DNA of 64,000 bases from Zygnema circumcarinatum (GCA_037447605.1 CM074813.1:1508404-1572403), one strand, 5' to 3'. Counted from the stretch's first letter, positions 48,961 through 63,180 are shown. Program-made: numbers and translations. The notes: generated from the letters alone by a model not told the origin.

Positions 48961-49398
48961 CTGACCGTTGGATAGCCGCGAAAGGATTCCAGAAATGGCC
49001 GTTGGATATACCACGGGGGCATACGTGGGACCCTATACCGAACTTGGAACTTGGGACTTTGTAGTTCCAACTTGAAGCGCAAGTCCAGTTGCAGGAGGCG
49101 GGAGAGCCCTTTCAAATATTTGGAAGCGGGGGAGCAAGGGAAGCGCGGCAACGATTGCCATGACCTGACCAACAAAAACCCTTAACTTTGCTGCTCCGCA
49201 AGTCTTTGATGCGGTTGAAGCCAGAGGCATCTACCTTAGCGTAAAAAAGGAAAAAAAATTGTCCATGACGTTATCTGTTATCCATTATCCGTTCTGCCGT
49301 AATTTAGAAAGCGTCGCTTGCTTGTATCAAGTTGAAGACTTCCGAAACGCAGCAATGAGTCGCTTTGTTGGTTGAGGTTGTCAGTATCTATAGTTAGT

Positions 49399-52300
49399 AT
49401 GGCGTTGGAGGGGAAGAAATATGTCATCAATGGCTACGATGTCTATTTTCCTTACAAGCCATACGGACCGCAGTTTGCATTCATGGGAAAGGTGCTGGCG
49501 ACATGTGAGAGTTCCAGAAGTAAGGGTAATGCAAATGCTCTCTTGGAATCCCCTACTGGTTCAGGAAAAACTCTCGCTCTTCTCTGTGCAACTTTGGCAT
49601 GGCAGCATCATTTCAAAATGAACAAGCTGATAGAAATAAAGGCAGCTGCTCAGCCTGCCTGGCAGCAAACTGGAGGAGGCTTTCTGCCCGAGGATGCCGA
49701 CGCAGGTTCGTAGCTAATGCAATTGGTCGAAGCGCTGCTATTCTCGATTGACTTTGATTATTCTGGAGCATTGTGGTAGTACTTAGGGACTTCTGAGGCA
49801 GTGGACTTAGCACGCCTTTTCCTTCTTTTCCTTCTTTTCCTTGATCTCTCCCTCTTTCTATTACACACCTGCGGCACTAGCAGTAGCCAATTACAGGAAT
49901 ACGCCATCGGTGAAACGACAACTGTCTCTTATTTAATTCATGTTTACATTCTCTAATAGTTCGCACTGGACGAAATTAACTAAGCAAAAGTGCACTTCGG
50001 ATAGAAATTGGCTGAGCCAACAACATTGCAGTTATAGTCATATTTGTTACCATCGTATTATTGGAAGCACTCAACGCGACGACTGCTTCTGCAGATGCAA
50101 CGTGTTCTGGAGGTGATGCGCGAGAACTACAGACCAAAGGCAATAAAGGACATCGTGAAAACAAGAAACAAGAGAAGAAACCTGGCGTTCCTAAGATAAT
50201 ATACGCGACGTGAGTTATGCCACACGTGATAGGTCTTGCAGTAGATTCTTGAATTACAATGCCTGAGGCACAGAAAGGAACTGGAAAACCCATAAAGACG
50301 GTTGTTAATTGTTTTGCAGGCGAACTCACAGTCAGATTGCTCAAGTCATTCGAGAATTGAAAAAGTCAAGTTATAAGCCGTCAATGGCAATCCTTGTAAG
50401 TGAGCAATGCGGGCACGTCCATTCCTTCACGCCATCTACCATGAATATTCTGGTGCATTTTCCCCTCAATATTTCTGATACTTAAGGTTGAAACTTGCTA
50501 CTCACTGATTACAGGCATCCCGAAAGCAGTATTGTACGAACAAAGTCTCTGCCAAAAAAGGCAATGTGGACGAGGAATGGTAAGTTTTTTGACTTATGCA
50601 CAACGAAGTTAGCAGTTTTCCAGCTGTAACGAGATGGCAAACATGTGAAGCTATAGTCTTGTACTGACGGTGCTAAATGAGATCTGCACTAACGCGTGAG
50701 GTTCTTGAACTGACATTAAGAACTGTTTTCTCTCGGCTGGTGACGTAATCTGGTGAGGTGTCAGCAAGAAGTTACTCCATGACGTCAACAAAGGCTGCCC
50801 ACAGTTTAAGTGAGTTACGTTAAAAAAGCAAACACTTTCCGTTTGTCTTTATGAATGAGCTACAACAGCTTACTTATCACAATGCTCCATCTGGCTTACA
50901 CTTGCACTCTGGCTTTTCTTGTCCGTTCAGGAATATGCATAAAGTTCGGGACCATGAATCCTTGGAGAGTGGGAGACCAAACAGCATTCATGATATTGAG
51001 GACCTTGTTGATGTGGCTAGATCTGTTAAAGGTAACAGTTGCAGTAGTGATAGTGCGTACAACTTACTGCTTTGCAACAAACATTACATGCTTGAAACAA
51101 TCCATACAGCAAAGCATAAACGCACAGGAGGCGAATCGGCTATCTAACTAATAGGTTGTCTGCCTTTTTCCTTGTAGGTTGCGCATACTTTGCATCCAAA
51201 ACATTGGCTATCGGGGCTGATATTGTGTTTTGCCCATACAACTATATTCTTGATCCAGTCATTCGACGCTCGATGGAAATCGACTTAAAAGGATCTATTC
51301 TCATATTTGATGAGGCTCAGTAAGTCAGAATTCTCACTTTCTTGTTGGTTGAGATTATTTTTTCACAACTAAATTGTCAAAGGGTTCCATCTCTGCCCCT
51401 TGGTGGATGGGAATATCCCCGTTAAACTTGTGCCATGATATTGTTTGCCTCTCGGAGAAAGTCCGAGTCTTTGATGCCCATTGAATCCTCTAAACCTGGG
51501 ACTCCTGTTTATTTATTTCATATTTACGATACTGCCTATGTCGAATAACTCACTATTAACACGTTTTGTGCACAGCAATATAGAAGACTGTGCAAGAGAA
51601 GCTGTCACCTTCAACATTGAGCTTGGATCCTTGGAAGGTGCTTTTCTGGCTGGCTTGAACGCCTCAGGACATCGTCTCCCATTTTTTCTTCTTAGACTTC
51701 CGTCATTCTTCGTCTTTCGTCTCTGTCTTCTGCCGACTTCTTCCCTCGCTATGCTCTCCCCCACTCCCATCCCTCATTCTCTCTCTCTCGCTCCTCTCTC
51801 TCTCCCCTTCCCTCCCCTTGCGCTTTCCCTTCTCCTCTTTCTCTGGCACTCCCTCTCTCCAGTAAGTAAGCCTAATTGTGACTTTGCAACTTGTCCAGCA
51901 AGGAAAGATCATAGTTGCTGTATTCCAAGCCTTAACATCATCATAGGAAGGCCTTTCTTGAAGAAAACTACCCAGATTGTCCGCTTTGGTTGTAAAGTAC
52001 TCTGACAAAGTGGTAGGAAAGGTGTGAAATTGTCATTTAATAGTTTTTTCGTACGAAGTCTAGATTCACCCTCAAATCACATGAAACAATCTCAAGTTTC
52101 TTCTCTTTTCTGAATGGAAGTGCCATTTCAAACTTACAGATCTAGGCGGGGAGCTTGATCGCCTAACTACTTCTGAAGGGTTGGAGCCATACGGGCCGCT
52201 CCTTCAAATAATCCAAGTACGTACTCGTCTTGGGGCTAATGGGATGGGTTAAATGGTAGATGTGCATGAATGGAACGTTTTGGTCCTTCCTCTTCCATGG

Positions 52301-55300
52301 ACTTAAACTATTTGTTGTCAAAGAGTTGTTTAACCGACTTGTATTGACAATTGGAATTGGTGAACGTTTCTTGTTTCTTCAAGTTTCTTTGATGGAACTG
52401 CTTCAACTCGTGATTGAAGTGTAGCAAAGCGTTGTTTCTTCGCCCATTTTCGGAGAGTTTTGGTTCTGCTATGATTGAACCTTATGCCGTGCTAGGTGGA
52501 TACAGTAATTTGATTAGCTTCTTTTTGAAAAAGTATCGAAATACTCAGGCATTGCTATTCGTCTGTGTGAATGAGACTGGCTATGCACAGATCCTTACAG
52601 AAATGGATAAGAGATAAACTTGAGCTGTATGTTACTTACGAAAGTCGGAAGTATGTTGCCCATGAGTGTTCTTTGTAGATTTGAATATGACTGAGCCGTG
52701 GTAAAAGCGAAATATAGAGTTGTTCGAGTTTCCTGATATGCATGTTGAAAGTGGTCGTTTGCAGGGACTTTCCTCATGGTTACGCGAGAAATCAGCACAG
52801 TTGCGACTGCAAACGTCAGAAGCGTCACCCCAGATGTGAGGCACTTATGCCACTCATTGCATTGTGAGACGTAGTCCAGTTCTTGCTAGACGACTTATTC
52901 AACGATGGTTTTGCTATAAATGGCAGTTGGGAAGGTCACCAAGCAGCAAGGGAACTAGAAAACGCGGGATTTTCTTCAAGGGACCTTACTGATCTGCTGA
53001 AATTTTGTAAAAAGGTGCTCCGCAAAGCCCTTCTTTATCTCAGGAATGGAAGTATATTTCACATGTCGCAACGAAGAAGTAGAATCATCAGCAGGTCTGA
53101 ACGTGCGATTCATGTGGTTTTTCATCGTTGTCGCCCATTTGAGGATGCCAACCGAGGAGTTATGCAAATTGTGAAACACTTAGCACATGTTCTTGCACAG
53201 GCAGTGGATTCTTCAACGACCGTAGGTACTGGTCTTGACTCCATGACGTTATCAGGGAGAGGAGCAAGCATACTTGAAGGTGAGGGAAGTTGAAAAGTTT
53301 ATGGCTTGCTGACGATGACGAAGTATGAAGTAGGCAGGAAGGGGGAAGGAACGAGCGGGACTTTGTCAAGAATTGAGTATTCTTTGTAAAGGTGTTGGAA
53401 TCTAGGTCTGTGCTTCTTCCTCATGAATTAATGCGTTTGTCGAGACAGATTATGTGTCTTGATAGTGGAATCTGTCAGCGTCCTCATCATTTGGTTTTTT
53501 TTTTCGTAGCAGGTCTGTTCTGTATTTACTTTTAGAGTAAGACTTGCAGAGGTCAATGAATGTCAAAGCCTTTCTACGCAAGTTAACTTGAGCTTTTCCT
53601 GAACCAGACGGAATTGCTCAATGTTTGCATTGACCTTATTGGTCGGCGCATTGTGAAAGTGGTGTTATTGTGCAGGCCTCTTTACTGTTCTCAATTTCAT
53701 GTTTGGAAACGATACCCAGAGGTTAAATGATTATCGGCTCGTAGTCCAGAAGCACATGAATCGCGATGAAGGTAACTCTCGGGTTGACGACTTTGTGGAT
53801 AATAAGGATGTGTATACTGTCACATGCTAGACTTATAAGTAGACAATGTCTGTCGTGTAGTTTTGTCTTCTCGTATTCACAGTTAAGTATGTGCTATTCT
53901 GAGCTTCGGACTGAGGTACTTTGAGTGGCGCAGAGTTTCTGAAGGAACAAGGGACTTCTCTAATTTTCCTGCTGACTGAATATTGTCAATTCTGGATAAC
54001 GAAGATGCTGTTGTTCTATGTTTACGATCGTTCTTTCTGAAGCTAAGGCTATAATCTGGCATCTACGTATGTTTTAAAAATGCGTGTTCGCTGGACACCC
54101 CTTTTCTGACGGTTTCTGTTACCTGAATTTTGATCATACGCTAGTTGATTGAACTTGTGCAGCGAAAGGAACAGACATCTGTGTGACATCCTTGGGTTTC
54201 TGGTGCCTCAACCCTGCAGTCGCATTTGACAGCATCATACACATATCGCGAGCGATCATACTTACCTCCGGGTTTGTGTCACATCCTGACAGCTATTTGC
54301 GTGTAAATTTGAACCGTTCTTTAATGTACTTAATGGTTCCGCATGTTCGAGAAAATGCCCTGCGAAAGTGAATGCTTGCCAACCATTCGGATTGCTGTGT
54401 CGGAGAGTTGAAGAACCACTTTAGTGTCGCAGAACCCTTGCGCCAATGGAAACATTTGCCTCTGAGCTGGGACTCCGATTTGAAGCGTCTATGGAGGGAT
54501 CGCATGTAATTGACGTTGAAAAACAGGTATGCAGAGTCAACGTATCACAGACCTGTGATGTCTCGCTAGATTTTTCTTTTCATATTGTGTCGTACGTGGT
54601 TTGAAAGATGAAACCAATGACGTGCTGCACGAGTATGGCATGGGTGCCTGATGGCCTGCCAGATATGGGCTGCTTCTCTGTCCGTGGGGCCCGGGGGAGT
54701 CCCTTTTAATGCAAGCTTCAAGAATGCGGACAATCCTACCTTCCAGGTATCCTTTAGCCACCTCTGTGCCATTGTTATTAAGTTTCATATCACTATTGCT
54801 AGTCTACGAACTGTATCTGGAGCTGACTCTACATTCCCTGATGAAGACAGTTCGTTTGGGGGTTGGCGTGCTGTTCAATTTTAGGACACTCTGGGCGCTG
54901 CATTGGAGGCTTTCTGCAGAGCCATTCCAGATGGAGTCCTGGTGTTCTTTCCCAGCTACAAGCTGCTCGAAAAGTTGTCAATGCGCTGGAAGACCACTGG
55001 GCGCTGGAAAAGTCTTGGGTCTGTCAAGAAGATATTCATTGGTGTGTGACATGTGTACAAGCACTGTTAGCTATCGTCCTGCTTATCAGCTTCAGTAGCC
55101 TTTTTGCCTCTGGAGCGTTCGAATGATCATTGAATGCGACCGTTTTACTGCGTCATCCAACGCGCCTACTTCTTTAACTTGCAACAGTTTCGGCAGATGA
55201 AAGAACTTCTCTTTCACAAAAGATATAGCTGACACCCATGATTGAAAACCGACGTAGCATGTGTGAGGCTCACATTGGTTTGTAGATTTCTGCAAGAAGT

Positions 55301-58300
55301 ATTAAAAATTGCGATAAAATAGGGCAGAGTTACGGGGTGAGCCATTTTGCTTTCTCAACTTTTATGCCTGCGCCTCACGTAGTTTTGGTGAAACCGCGTG
55401 CAGAGCCCAAGGGGAACGATGATCAGTTTCAACAGACGTTGAAAGGGTACTACAGAGCCATAGCGGGTAACCTTGGGCAGTCGAAAGCCGGCAAAGGGAC
55501 TTTGGCAAGGAAAGCTGCAGCTCCAAAGAATACTGGAAGCACAGTGAAGCCTGGTGCTGTGTTTTTTGCTGTTTGCAGAGGAAAGGTTAGATTTTTTACC
55601 TGCAGCTGACATTACTGACTGACGTCTGACTATTCCTTTTGTCATGCCTGATTGATATTCGACCGGTTTGTTTGAAGGAAAGGCTGAATTATAGTCATGT
55701 CTGTAAGGACGTGAACTGGAGTTTTTTCGGGGGTAAGAGAACGGGACAGTATGTTATTGACAACGACATCCAGACCTGCTGTTGGAGGTTTTGATGTGAC
55801 TAGGCTGTTTTCATGTTGCAAACGAAGTACCCAGTTAACTAAACAAAGAAATTTTCTTTTGTGGGTTATCTCTCTGAATTAAGGAATAGGTTCTGCCATC
55901 AATGCTTCGGCTTCAATTACTGACTTCATCTGCTTGGCAGTTCATCTGTTGAGCCTCACATAAGGTTTTCAAACAGATAGACCCCCCAATAATGACCAAT
56001 GTAACACCTGCATGTGCAGGTTTCAGAAGGAATTGACTTTGCAGATGCCAATGCAAGAGGAGTTGTATCCTTTTTATGATGATGGGGCTAATGCATGTAG
56101 AGAGGGAGTCCCTCATAGAGGCAAGTAGACCACATACTGTTTTCAGCTTTTTTTTTAGATGCTTATTGATAGCGTCTTGACGGCTTCTCAGATAATTATC
56201 GGGATTCCTTTTCCAAACGTGTAAGTATACAACTGATTTAAGTGATAGCAATAATGATGGATTTCAGAAGAAACATAATTGCTTGAGGGAGAATTCCTTG
56301 TACTTCCTTCCACCTTAGGGGCTGCTTTCGAACTTCGGCCTGCTGAGTCAGCAGAGTAATATGTAGGTGTACAGATGGATAGACCTGACTGGCTTTGGTG
56401 CAAGATTGTGTGCTTACAAGACATTTTGAATTGCAAGCGGACGTTTATCACATTATCTTTTGTTTTTTACCCAATGGAACGTGCAGAAAAGATCCGCAAG
56501 TGAGCTTAAAAAAGCAATATAACAATAACATGAAACATTTACGTGGCCTCCTAAGTGGTGATCAGTGGTACTGTCAGCAGGCATACCGTGCACTCAACCA
56601 GGCTGTTGGTGAGTGCCAAACCCCCCTAGTGGCAACATACAGAGGCAATATACATACGGATCGCGAATTGCATTTGAGATTGAATCATGTATTTGAATAT
56701 CTCATAAATGAAACTTTTCAATTCGAGGACGTTATCCAGGATTCTGACAGCAGTTATGTTACTCTGGAGGGGATAGTTGAACACGAACGAGCGTAATCTC
56801 CTGAATTGAATGACATTTTGTTGATCTACGGCGTATGTGCTCTGTGCTTGCGATGGTGCTTCAGGCAGATGCATTCGACATCGACACGACTATGGAGCAG
56901 TCATTCTTCTTGGTGAGATCCTAGCGACCTAATTTATGTTGAAATGATGCGACCTTACAATCAGCAGTTGACATCCAAACAAAGAAGCTCACGTCAAGGT
57001 GCTTTGGGATCTGGCAAATTGACTTTCCCCTGAAGATGAGCGATTTCAAGCGCGAAACAATATGGAGCATATGTCCAAGTGGATTAGGAAGGCCATAAAA
57101 CCATATGACAAGTTTGAACGTTCCATAGAGGATGTGAAGAGTTTCTTTTCCAGCTTGAAGGTATCCATGGATTCTTACTTTTGCCCCACAGCTTTCGCAT
57201 TGCTCTTGACATGAGCAGAAAGGTAGCATAGGCTGCTTATTATGGCATACCTGGACTTTAGCATACTCACAAACTCGTAGAGCTACCTATCTGAATTGTG
57301 AATTTGACGAGCAGTGTTTGTAAACTTGTGACCTCAGGGCTTCCCTTCAGATTCAACCCTTGGCACGTCAATGGAAACAAAGATGTTTCCAGTTTTCAAG
57401 CTTCCTAAGCTATGCTCTGGTCCTGACGAAACGACGACTGAAAGTGACCATGTCATTGCAAACGAGAACTCATCAACTCCACTGATTCCTTCAAGTCATG
57501 TCCATGAGACAAAGAAGCAGTTACGAGACTTGCCTGCAGTTTCAGCTCTTGCAGCTTATTTTGGTTGCCCACAGCGGTAAGCAGGACCAACATACAGTTG
57601 GTGGAAAAACTATTTGTATGCTCATTTCACATATAAAAACCCTTCTTCAAAATGATCACCAGACTTGCTAGTGTATCCTACGATTTTGAACGACTGTCAA
57701 GCTGGAAGTCTAATGTCTAGCCCACGCAGTTCGTCCATAATACAGACCGCTCCATAAAACAGAATGAACAAGGGAATCAAGGAGTACCATCTAATGTAAA
57801 AGCATACGCTGTAAAACTGCGGTCTCCTTTGTGTATTCAAGACATAGAGCCAGAGGTGGTGAATTATGGCAATGGATGAAGGAATACAGGCTGACAGTGT
57901 CTGTGTTGCAACTCTGAGAGCATCTATACTAATGCTTTTTATTTTTCAATAACAGGGATCCTTTGGTTGAGTTATCTCATCAAAACTCCGGTGGTCAAAG
58001 AACGGGGACTGAGGCACGTACCTCAGGCGGAGCATCTGATTTTAGTGTTGACAGTCGATCGGCAGCATTTCCCTGTGAGCCAGCTCCACAAGAAACAGAG
58101 AAAATGGATCACGGATGGTCACAGAAAAGACACCGAGACGAGGAACAAAAAGTCAATGTAGAAAGAATGCCACGGCAAATTACCTATCACGAGAAGACGT
58201 GTGAAGCAAGCTCCCGAATGCCGTTTCAGCAGTGGAACCCTCGGGGATTCTACGATCCGCCTCAGGAGGCTTTTACAGGTTTATGGCGAGTAGACCAGCA

Positions 58301-61229
58301 TCCTTTCTCAGGAAAGGAAGGGAATTTAATTTTTGAGGATGCTGCGGTTCCAAGTAAAGCATTCCCCAGACAGCAACCTGTGCTAATGCAGAGGCTTTCA
58401 GTACTTTCTCATTCCTCTATCCCCTTACCGGCAGCTCACCAGAACGATCAGTTAATGGCAGGACAACCTGAAGGTTTCTCTAGCGCGTCAGAAATTCCCA
58501 TTAGGGGGCGAACTTGCGTGGAACCTCCAGAAGCTGTGAAGCTCTCAGCCCCAGCACCTAGCAGCTCCTTTGCTGAAACGATAGCCGACATTTCAAACTC
58601 GCGAAATATAAGTCGTGAAGTCTTGCCACAAAGATATACTGTAGGGAACCTGTCCCGATATCCGGCTAATGAGGAATATTGGTTTCAGAATCAGTCCCAT
58701 TCAAGAGGGGGGTCGTTCCACTGTAATGAAAACACCTGTGGAAGATTAACAGATTTCCAGTCAACTATTAACCAATCGAGGCAGCAACTGGAAAGGTTCT
58801 GCAGAGGTCCGTATCGCGGGTCTATGGAAGCTGAGCTACCCAGCCATAATGGACGACCGGGCATAGACAGCACCAGTTTCGGTTTCCAGAACAGAATAGA
58901 TGATTATGGGGACGACCACAAAACCTCTTTAGGTTACACTGAGATTCCTGGAGAATTTGCCGTTTTAGGGTCATGTGCAGCAGCTCCATTGGAGAGGAGG
59001 TGCCGAAGTATTGAAAGTGACGATACTCAACTTCAGTCACGGTCAGATTGTGTCAGTTCATCATCACGGGCAGAAAGAAGTTTGACGTGTCCTTCCCCAC
59101 CTTTGTCCACTCTAAGGTCTGCAAGTGCTGCCCTTCAAGAAAGCAGCATTCCCAAGCCGAGAGCTAGAGTCCGGCAAGAAAATCGCTCTTTGGCAGTCAG
59201 CTGCAGAATGTGCGGCGCAAAGCTCCTTCATCAGACTGAAGACAGTGTTAAGGTGGAAGGTGCAATTCACGAAATGTCCCTCAAAAAGCAGTATTTATAT
59301 GATTTACGGAAGCAGAGGAGAGCCATTCTGGGTGATGAATCCGCAATAATGCAGGCAAGTGATGTATATGTCTTGGAACCAAAATTATTTCAACCGTCAG
59401 AGGGATTCTCAGGTTGGACTTCTCTAAACACAGTTAAAAGTGAAGGGGACGAAGTTTGGGTGAAGGAAGACGGATGTGTATATTCACCAATCAAGTGCTC
59501 CTTCTGCCAGAGATCGAACAGTTGGGTTGGGGCTCATGTCTTAGCTTCAGACGGAGCCAACTCCTTTCTTACCACTATGGTGGGTACTTCAATCTGTCGA
59601 CCTACCGATTTATTGAGGATGAGGCACTGAATTAGTTAGGATCAATGGATCAGATTGTGACCATAGATCTGGAATGCAACCAAAAGTAGCAGCAAAAATG
59701 GCAGCCAACGAAATAGCATTTGCAGCGTAAATGAATAGCAATGGCTAGAATCGCACTTCCTCTTTAGCTTACTTACTAGTCTCGTCATTCGTTTTTGGGG
59801 TTTTGGCTGAATATATATGCAGGTGATCCTGCTGAAGGAGTGTATTTTGATGGAAGCGGCGGGAACCACAAGGAACCTTTGTCAAAGATCTGTCGATGTA
59901 TGTCATCATCCACTCGAACTCAAATAATTTGTATGTCGTCAGGGCCATGTATCAAAGATGACAGTGCCAATTCAAAAGGAACTGTGTTAAGAAGTCGGAT
60001 AGTTTCACTATTTTTTTGTTGCAGTTGAATTCTGCTTGCGCACTTTTATGCCATGCACGCTCACTAAGTGTGTCAGGGTCTGTCATTTTGTAACATAACA
60101 AACAAGAGCACATGCTGCCTTCCTTCACTCTCCCATACTTCATTTTTTCTCTCCGAACCTCCGTTTCTTTCCCCGTCACCTTTTCTCTCCTCACCCTCCC
60201 ACAAGAACGGCACACATCTTGGCTGCAAGAAATAGTCTGACTTGTTTGTACCCTCTTCAGGATGGGAAAAGAAAAACTCGGCGGACATTCCAAGCACCAC
60301 CCATCCCACCGCTCCCTTTCCAGGCAACCTCTTTTGCTGAAAAACGTCAGGATTTAGAAGCGCATTTGGGGGCACCACACCAGGATATGAAAATAAAGCT
60401 CCAGGTTGATGGTAGTCGCCAAGTCCTACTTCCGGATCAGCATGATGGAGGGATAAAAAGGCTCCGGCCAATGGTTTACCCCGTTGCCTGTCCGCCAGAG
60501 AATACCGTTCAGCATCGCCCTACGACCCCTAATATACAGCACAGCTTTATGGCACCTCAATATTCAGCTTCATGTACGGCAGAAGCTTCACCAGGTCAGC
60601 CGTCTGGCACTGATATACCGAGTCCGAGAAAAGGTAACCTTTCCAAGTTACCTGCATCTCCTGTCAAAGGAATGGACACATTCTTATCACTGAAGGGTGA
60701 CTTGGAATCTCCGAGACTAATACCGGACCTTCGCCAAGGGGTCCAGGAGGAAAAGACAGCATCTTCCTTGTTGCCTTCAGCTACTGACAGGCATCTGAGC
60801 CACAAGGGCAGCGTTCCAAGCTCCAGTTCTGTTTCAGCACATCCTGCACTGCTTGCATCACCACCTTCCTGTGATGATGCAGTTAAACTTCAGGACACCC
60901 GGGATGGAGGCAGTCGGAGTGCAAAGGAAGTCAAGGAGGGGAATGGAGAAATTCATGACCGCGGCAGAACGAAGAAGGGAAATGGCCGCATTCGGAATGG
61001 CAAAGAATCGAAGGTTGGAAATGGGAGAACATCGAAAGCTCTTTTCCTAACGCGGTTAGAAGAAAAGCCCAAGACAGTGCCGGGGACGAAGGAGAGCAAA
61101 GAGACCGAGAGGACTGCAACAAATTCGTCAAATGAGAAGCCGAAGATTGTCTCAGCACGGCAGCGCTATGCAGTATTGAAGCGGAAGCATGTGGAGGTCA
61201 GCAATCAGGATCAAGCCTATGTAACCTAA
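49399..61229 (+). CDS. FANCJ: FANCJ/BRIP1-type Fe-S helicase
   Basis: This XPD-family 5'-3' helicase acts in crosslink and G-quadruplex repair. Early exons close in phase: 49399-49705, 50095-50209, 50320-50395, 50515-50579, 50765-50809, 50931-51031, 51178-51319 and 51576-51637. Motif I is [14 protein letters not shown] and motif Ia is [16 protein letters not shown]. The four Fe-S cysteines appear in QYCTNKV, DEEC, KGCPQF and KGCAYF, the first pair 15 residues apart as in human FANCJ. Motif II is [15 protein letters not shown]. Later exons give [79 protein letters not shown] and [19 protein letters not shown] (motif VI). The C-terminal exons (57956-59580 and about 60261-61229) are Ser/Pro-rich, with a CRMCG...CSFCQ cysteine pair set recalling plant FANCJ tails. 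Exons between 51638 and 54200 and at 59821-59990 are approximate. Confidence 0.9.
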
Positions 61230-61740
61230 AAACCTGAAAAGGGAAGTGAGTCCTAAATTCCCGCAAGTTAGTTCACCAATGGTCCATGAGATGCCTTTGC
61301 CTCCTTTCTGATTGAGACACAAGTTCTTCGTTCACCATTAGTTTGTTAATGTGTGCATATACATCAACAGGGCATTCTAAAACCTTAAAGTGAGAGAGAA
61401 CTCGGGAGTGACGTGTGTTGCAGGATCCTGACGTGAGCAGCTGTGTTTGCTGCTTCCGCTCGTCCTTGCAGGTCGTGAATGAACTGTCATCAGATTGGTG
61501 AAGTGCTGCAAGAGATTGCCATCTGTAAAGGAAAGGGAAAGGAAGAGGCTCCGAAATTTAGGAGACTTCTACTTTATGCCTTCACGGTCAGATGCACATT
61601 GAGCAACTTGCCTTTGTGCTACTGAAATGTGAATGCGAGCTCACATCATGCTTTCTGGTTTGGCCCTTCTCCCCAAACTTAACATCATTTCAATTTGGAT
61701 GGTACTTGGAGCTCCTTCAGTAAATCCTCGTCAGGTGTCA
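61230..61740. other. FANCJ 3' flank
   Basis: No gene or clear repeat is recognised; it probably includes the FANCJ 3' UTR. Confidence 0.4.
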
Positions 61741-61754
61741 ATTAGGGGGTATCA

Positions 61755-62345
61755 AACTTGCACAGGTCGGACCATTGGATCAGCCATTGGAATGGTTCCG
61801 AACCATTGATTCGCGACCTAACAAATAATTGTCGATGGTTGCAATCGTTGATTGACGACCCAGCCAGCCACTGCCAAAGGTCGGCAACCATTGAATCAAC
61901 CAATGGATTCAATGGTTGCCAACCATAGGAATGGTTGCGAACCATTGATTCGTGACACAAGCAACCATTGATTCACAACCCGACCAACCACTGGATTCGA
62001 TGGTTGCCAGCCATTGCCAATGGTAGGAGCTATTCGTTAGGGAGTTTCGTACCTTTAGTTGACTTGATTTGGTCGCAAATGTTAATGGTTCCCAACCAGT
62101 GACATCTTGCACAAATTGAACTGTTGGGTCGACAACCATTGGCCAACCATTGGATGGCAGTGGTTGGCCGTATATCCAATGGTTGCGAACCATTGGCAAC
62201 CATTGGCAATTGTTGATTCCGCCCTATCGTACGGCAATGGCTGACAACCATTGGCTGCCAATGGTTGGTCGGACCATTGGCATCGTGCACAGGTCGGACT
62301 TTGTCGTCGGCAACATTAGCCAACCAGTGGCCGGCAATAGTTGAT
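61755..62345. repeat. CCAATGGTTG/CAACCATTGG palindromic word array
   Basis: The words AACCATTG and CAATGGTT recur very many times in both orientations, often as ATGGTTGCGAACCAT or ATGGTTGCCAACCAT. Spacers such as GATTCGCGAC and GATTGACGACC vary. The flanks share GCACAGGTCGGAC (61759 and near 62287). The array is irregular rather than strictly tandem. No coding frame with a known motif crosses it. Confidence 0.85.
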
Positions 62346-62559
62346 ACCATCGGCCGTACCGGCCGTACGGTGGAACAGCTTGTTCCGATCGCCGGTTGTC
62401 GGTTCACGCGCCGCCCAACCTCGTCACATCCCTTTAAGACCAGTCTGTGCACACACCGATTGTCTGCTCAGCCCCGGTCACACTCCAATTATGTTTGTAC
62501 CGTCCTGTACGGCCCACTCCTTGCATCTCAAATTTCCGATCTTCAAACATTCTACGCGA

Positions 62560-62690
62560 CACAATGGAGATGGGAAAAATGACATTGACCTCACGATAGC
62601 CATGCCACCAAATGTACACGGTCAAATTCAACATCGGGAACCACAAGGAACCAACCGGTCACAAAGGACCTAAAGACAAAATGAAAAAAC
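62560..62690 (+). repeat. Dispersed repeat copy C (ATGTACATGG family)
   Basis: It contains GACATTGACCTCACGATAGCCATG, CACCAAATGTACACGGTCAA, CATCGGGAACCACAAGGAACC and CACAAAGGACCTAAAGACAAAA, collinear with copies A and B. It differs from A at scattered bases, as expected of an old dispersed family. Confidence 0.8.
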
Positions 62691-62739
62691 AGTGGACACA
62701 AGTCGCACAACACGACACAATGTCACAATGTGAAGGCTT

Positions 62740-63180
62740 GAAACCCCCGCCCTTCCCACCCCCCCCCGGTTGTCACGATCAGTTTGTCCTCGTACTGACC
62801 CTCCCTGACCGACGGCCGATCACGCACCGTTCGCTTATTGCCGAAACGCGCGGTCGGCCTCCTCCGCCGTCCGCGTACCGCAGCGGTCGCCCTCGCGCGC
62901 CCGCATTCGCCGAAAGGGAGGCGCGGCCGGGCGGGTACCGGCCTCGCTCGCTCGCCATTCGCCACCCGCCATTCATTCGCGGGCGGCCCCGCGGCCCCCC
63001 GGGAGGGGGGGCGGGTACCCGTCGCGCTCGCCAGGCCGTCGGGGCCGTACGCGGTGGATCCACCGCACACGGGGACAAATCGGCACATGATTTCCAATGT
63101 CGCCACATGGAAAGGCGCCGCGCGTTGCGGCCCTAACCCTGCAACCGTCCGCAAATCCGAGTCCACTTCAGGAAAGGTCA
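62740..63180. promoter_or_regulatory. CpG-rich stretch upstream of VTE3
   Basis: The stretch is markedly GC and CpG rich, with CGGCC/GGCCG words in both orientations and a GGGGGGCGGGTACC segment. It begins about 930 bases upstream of the VTE3 start. Both strands hold long open frames because of composition; none has a family motif. Confidence 0.4.
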
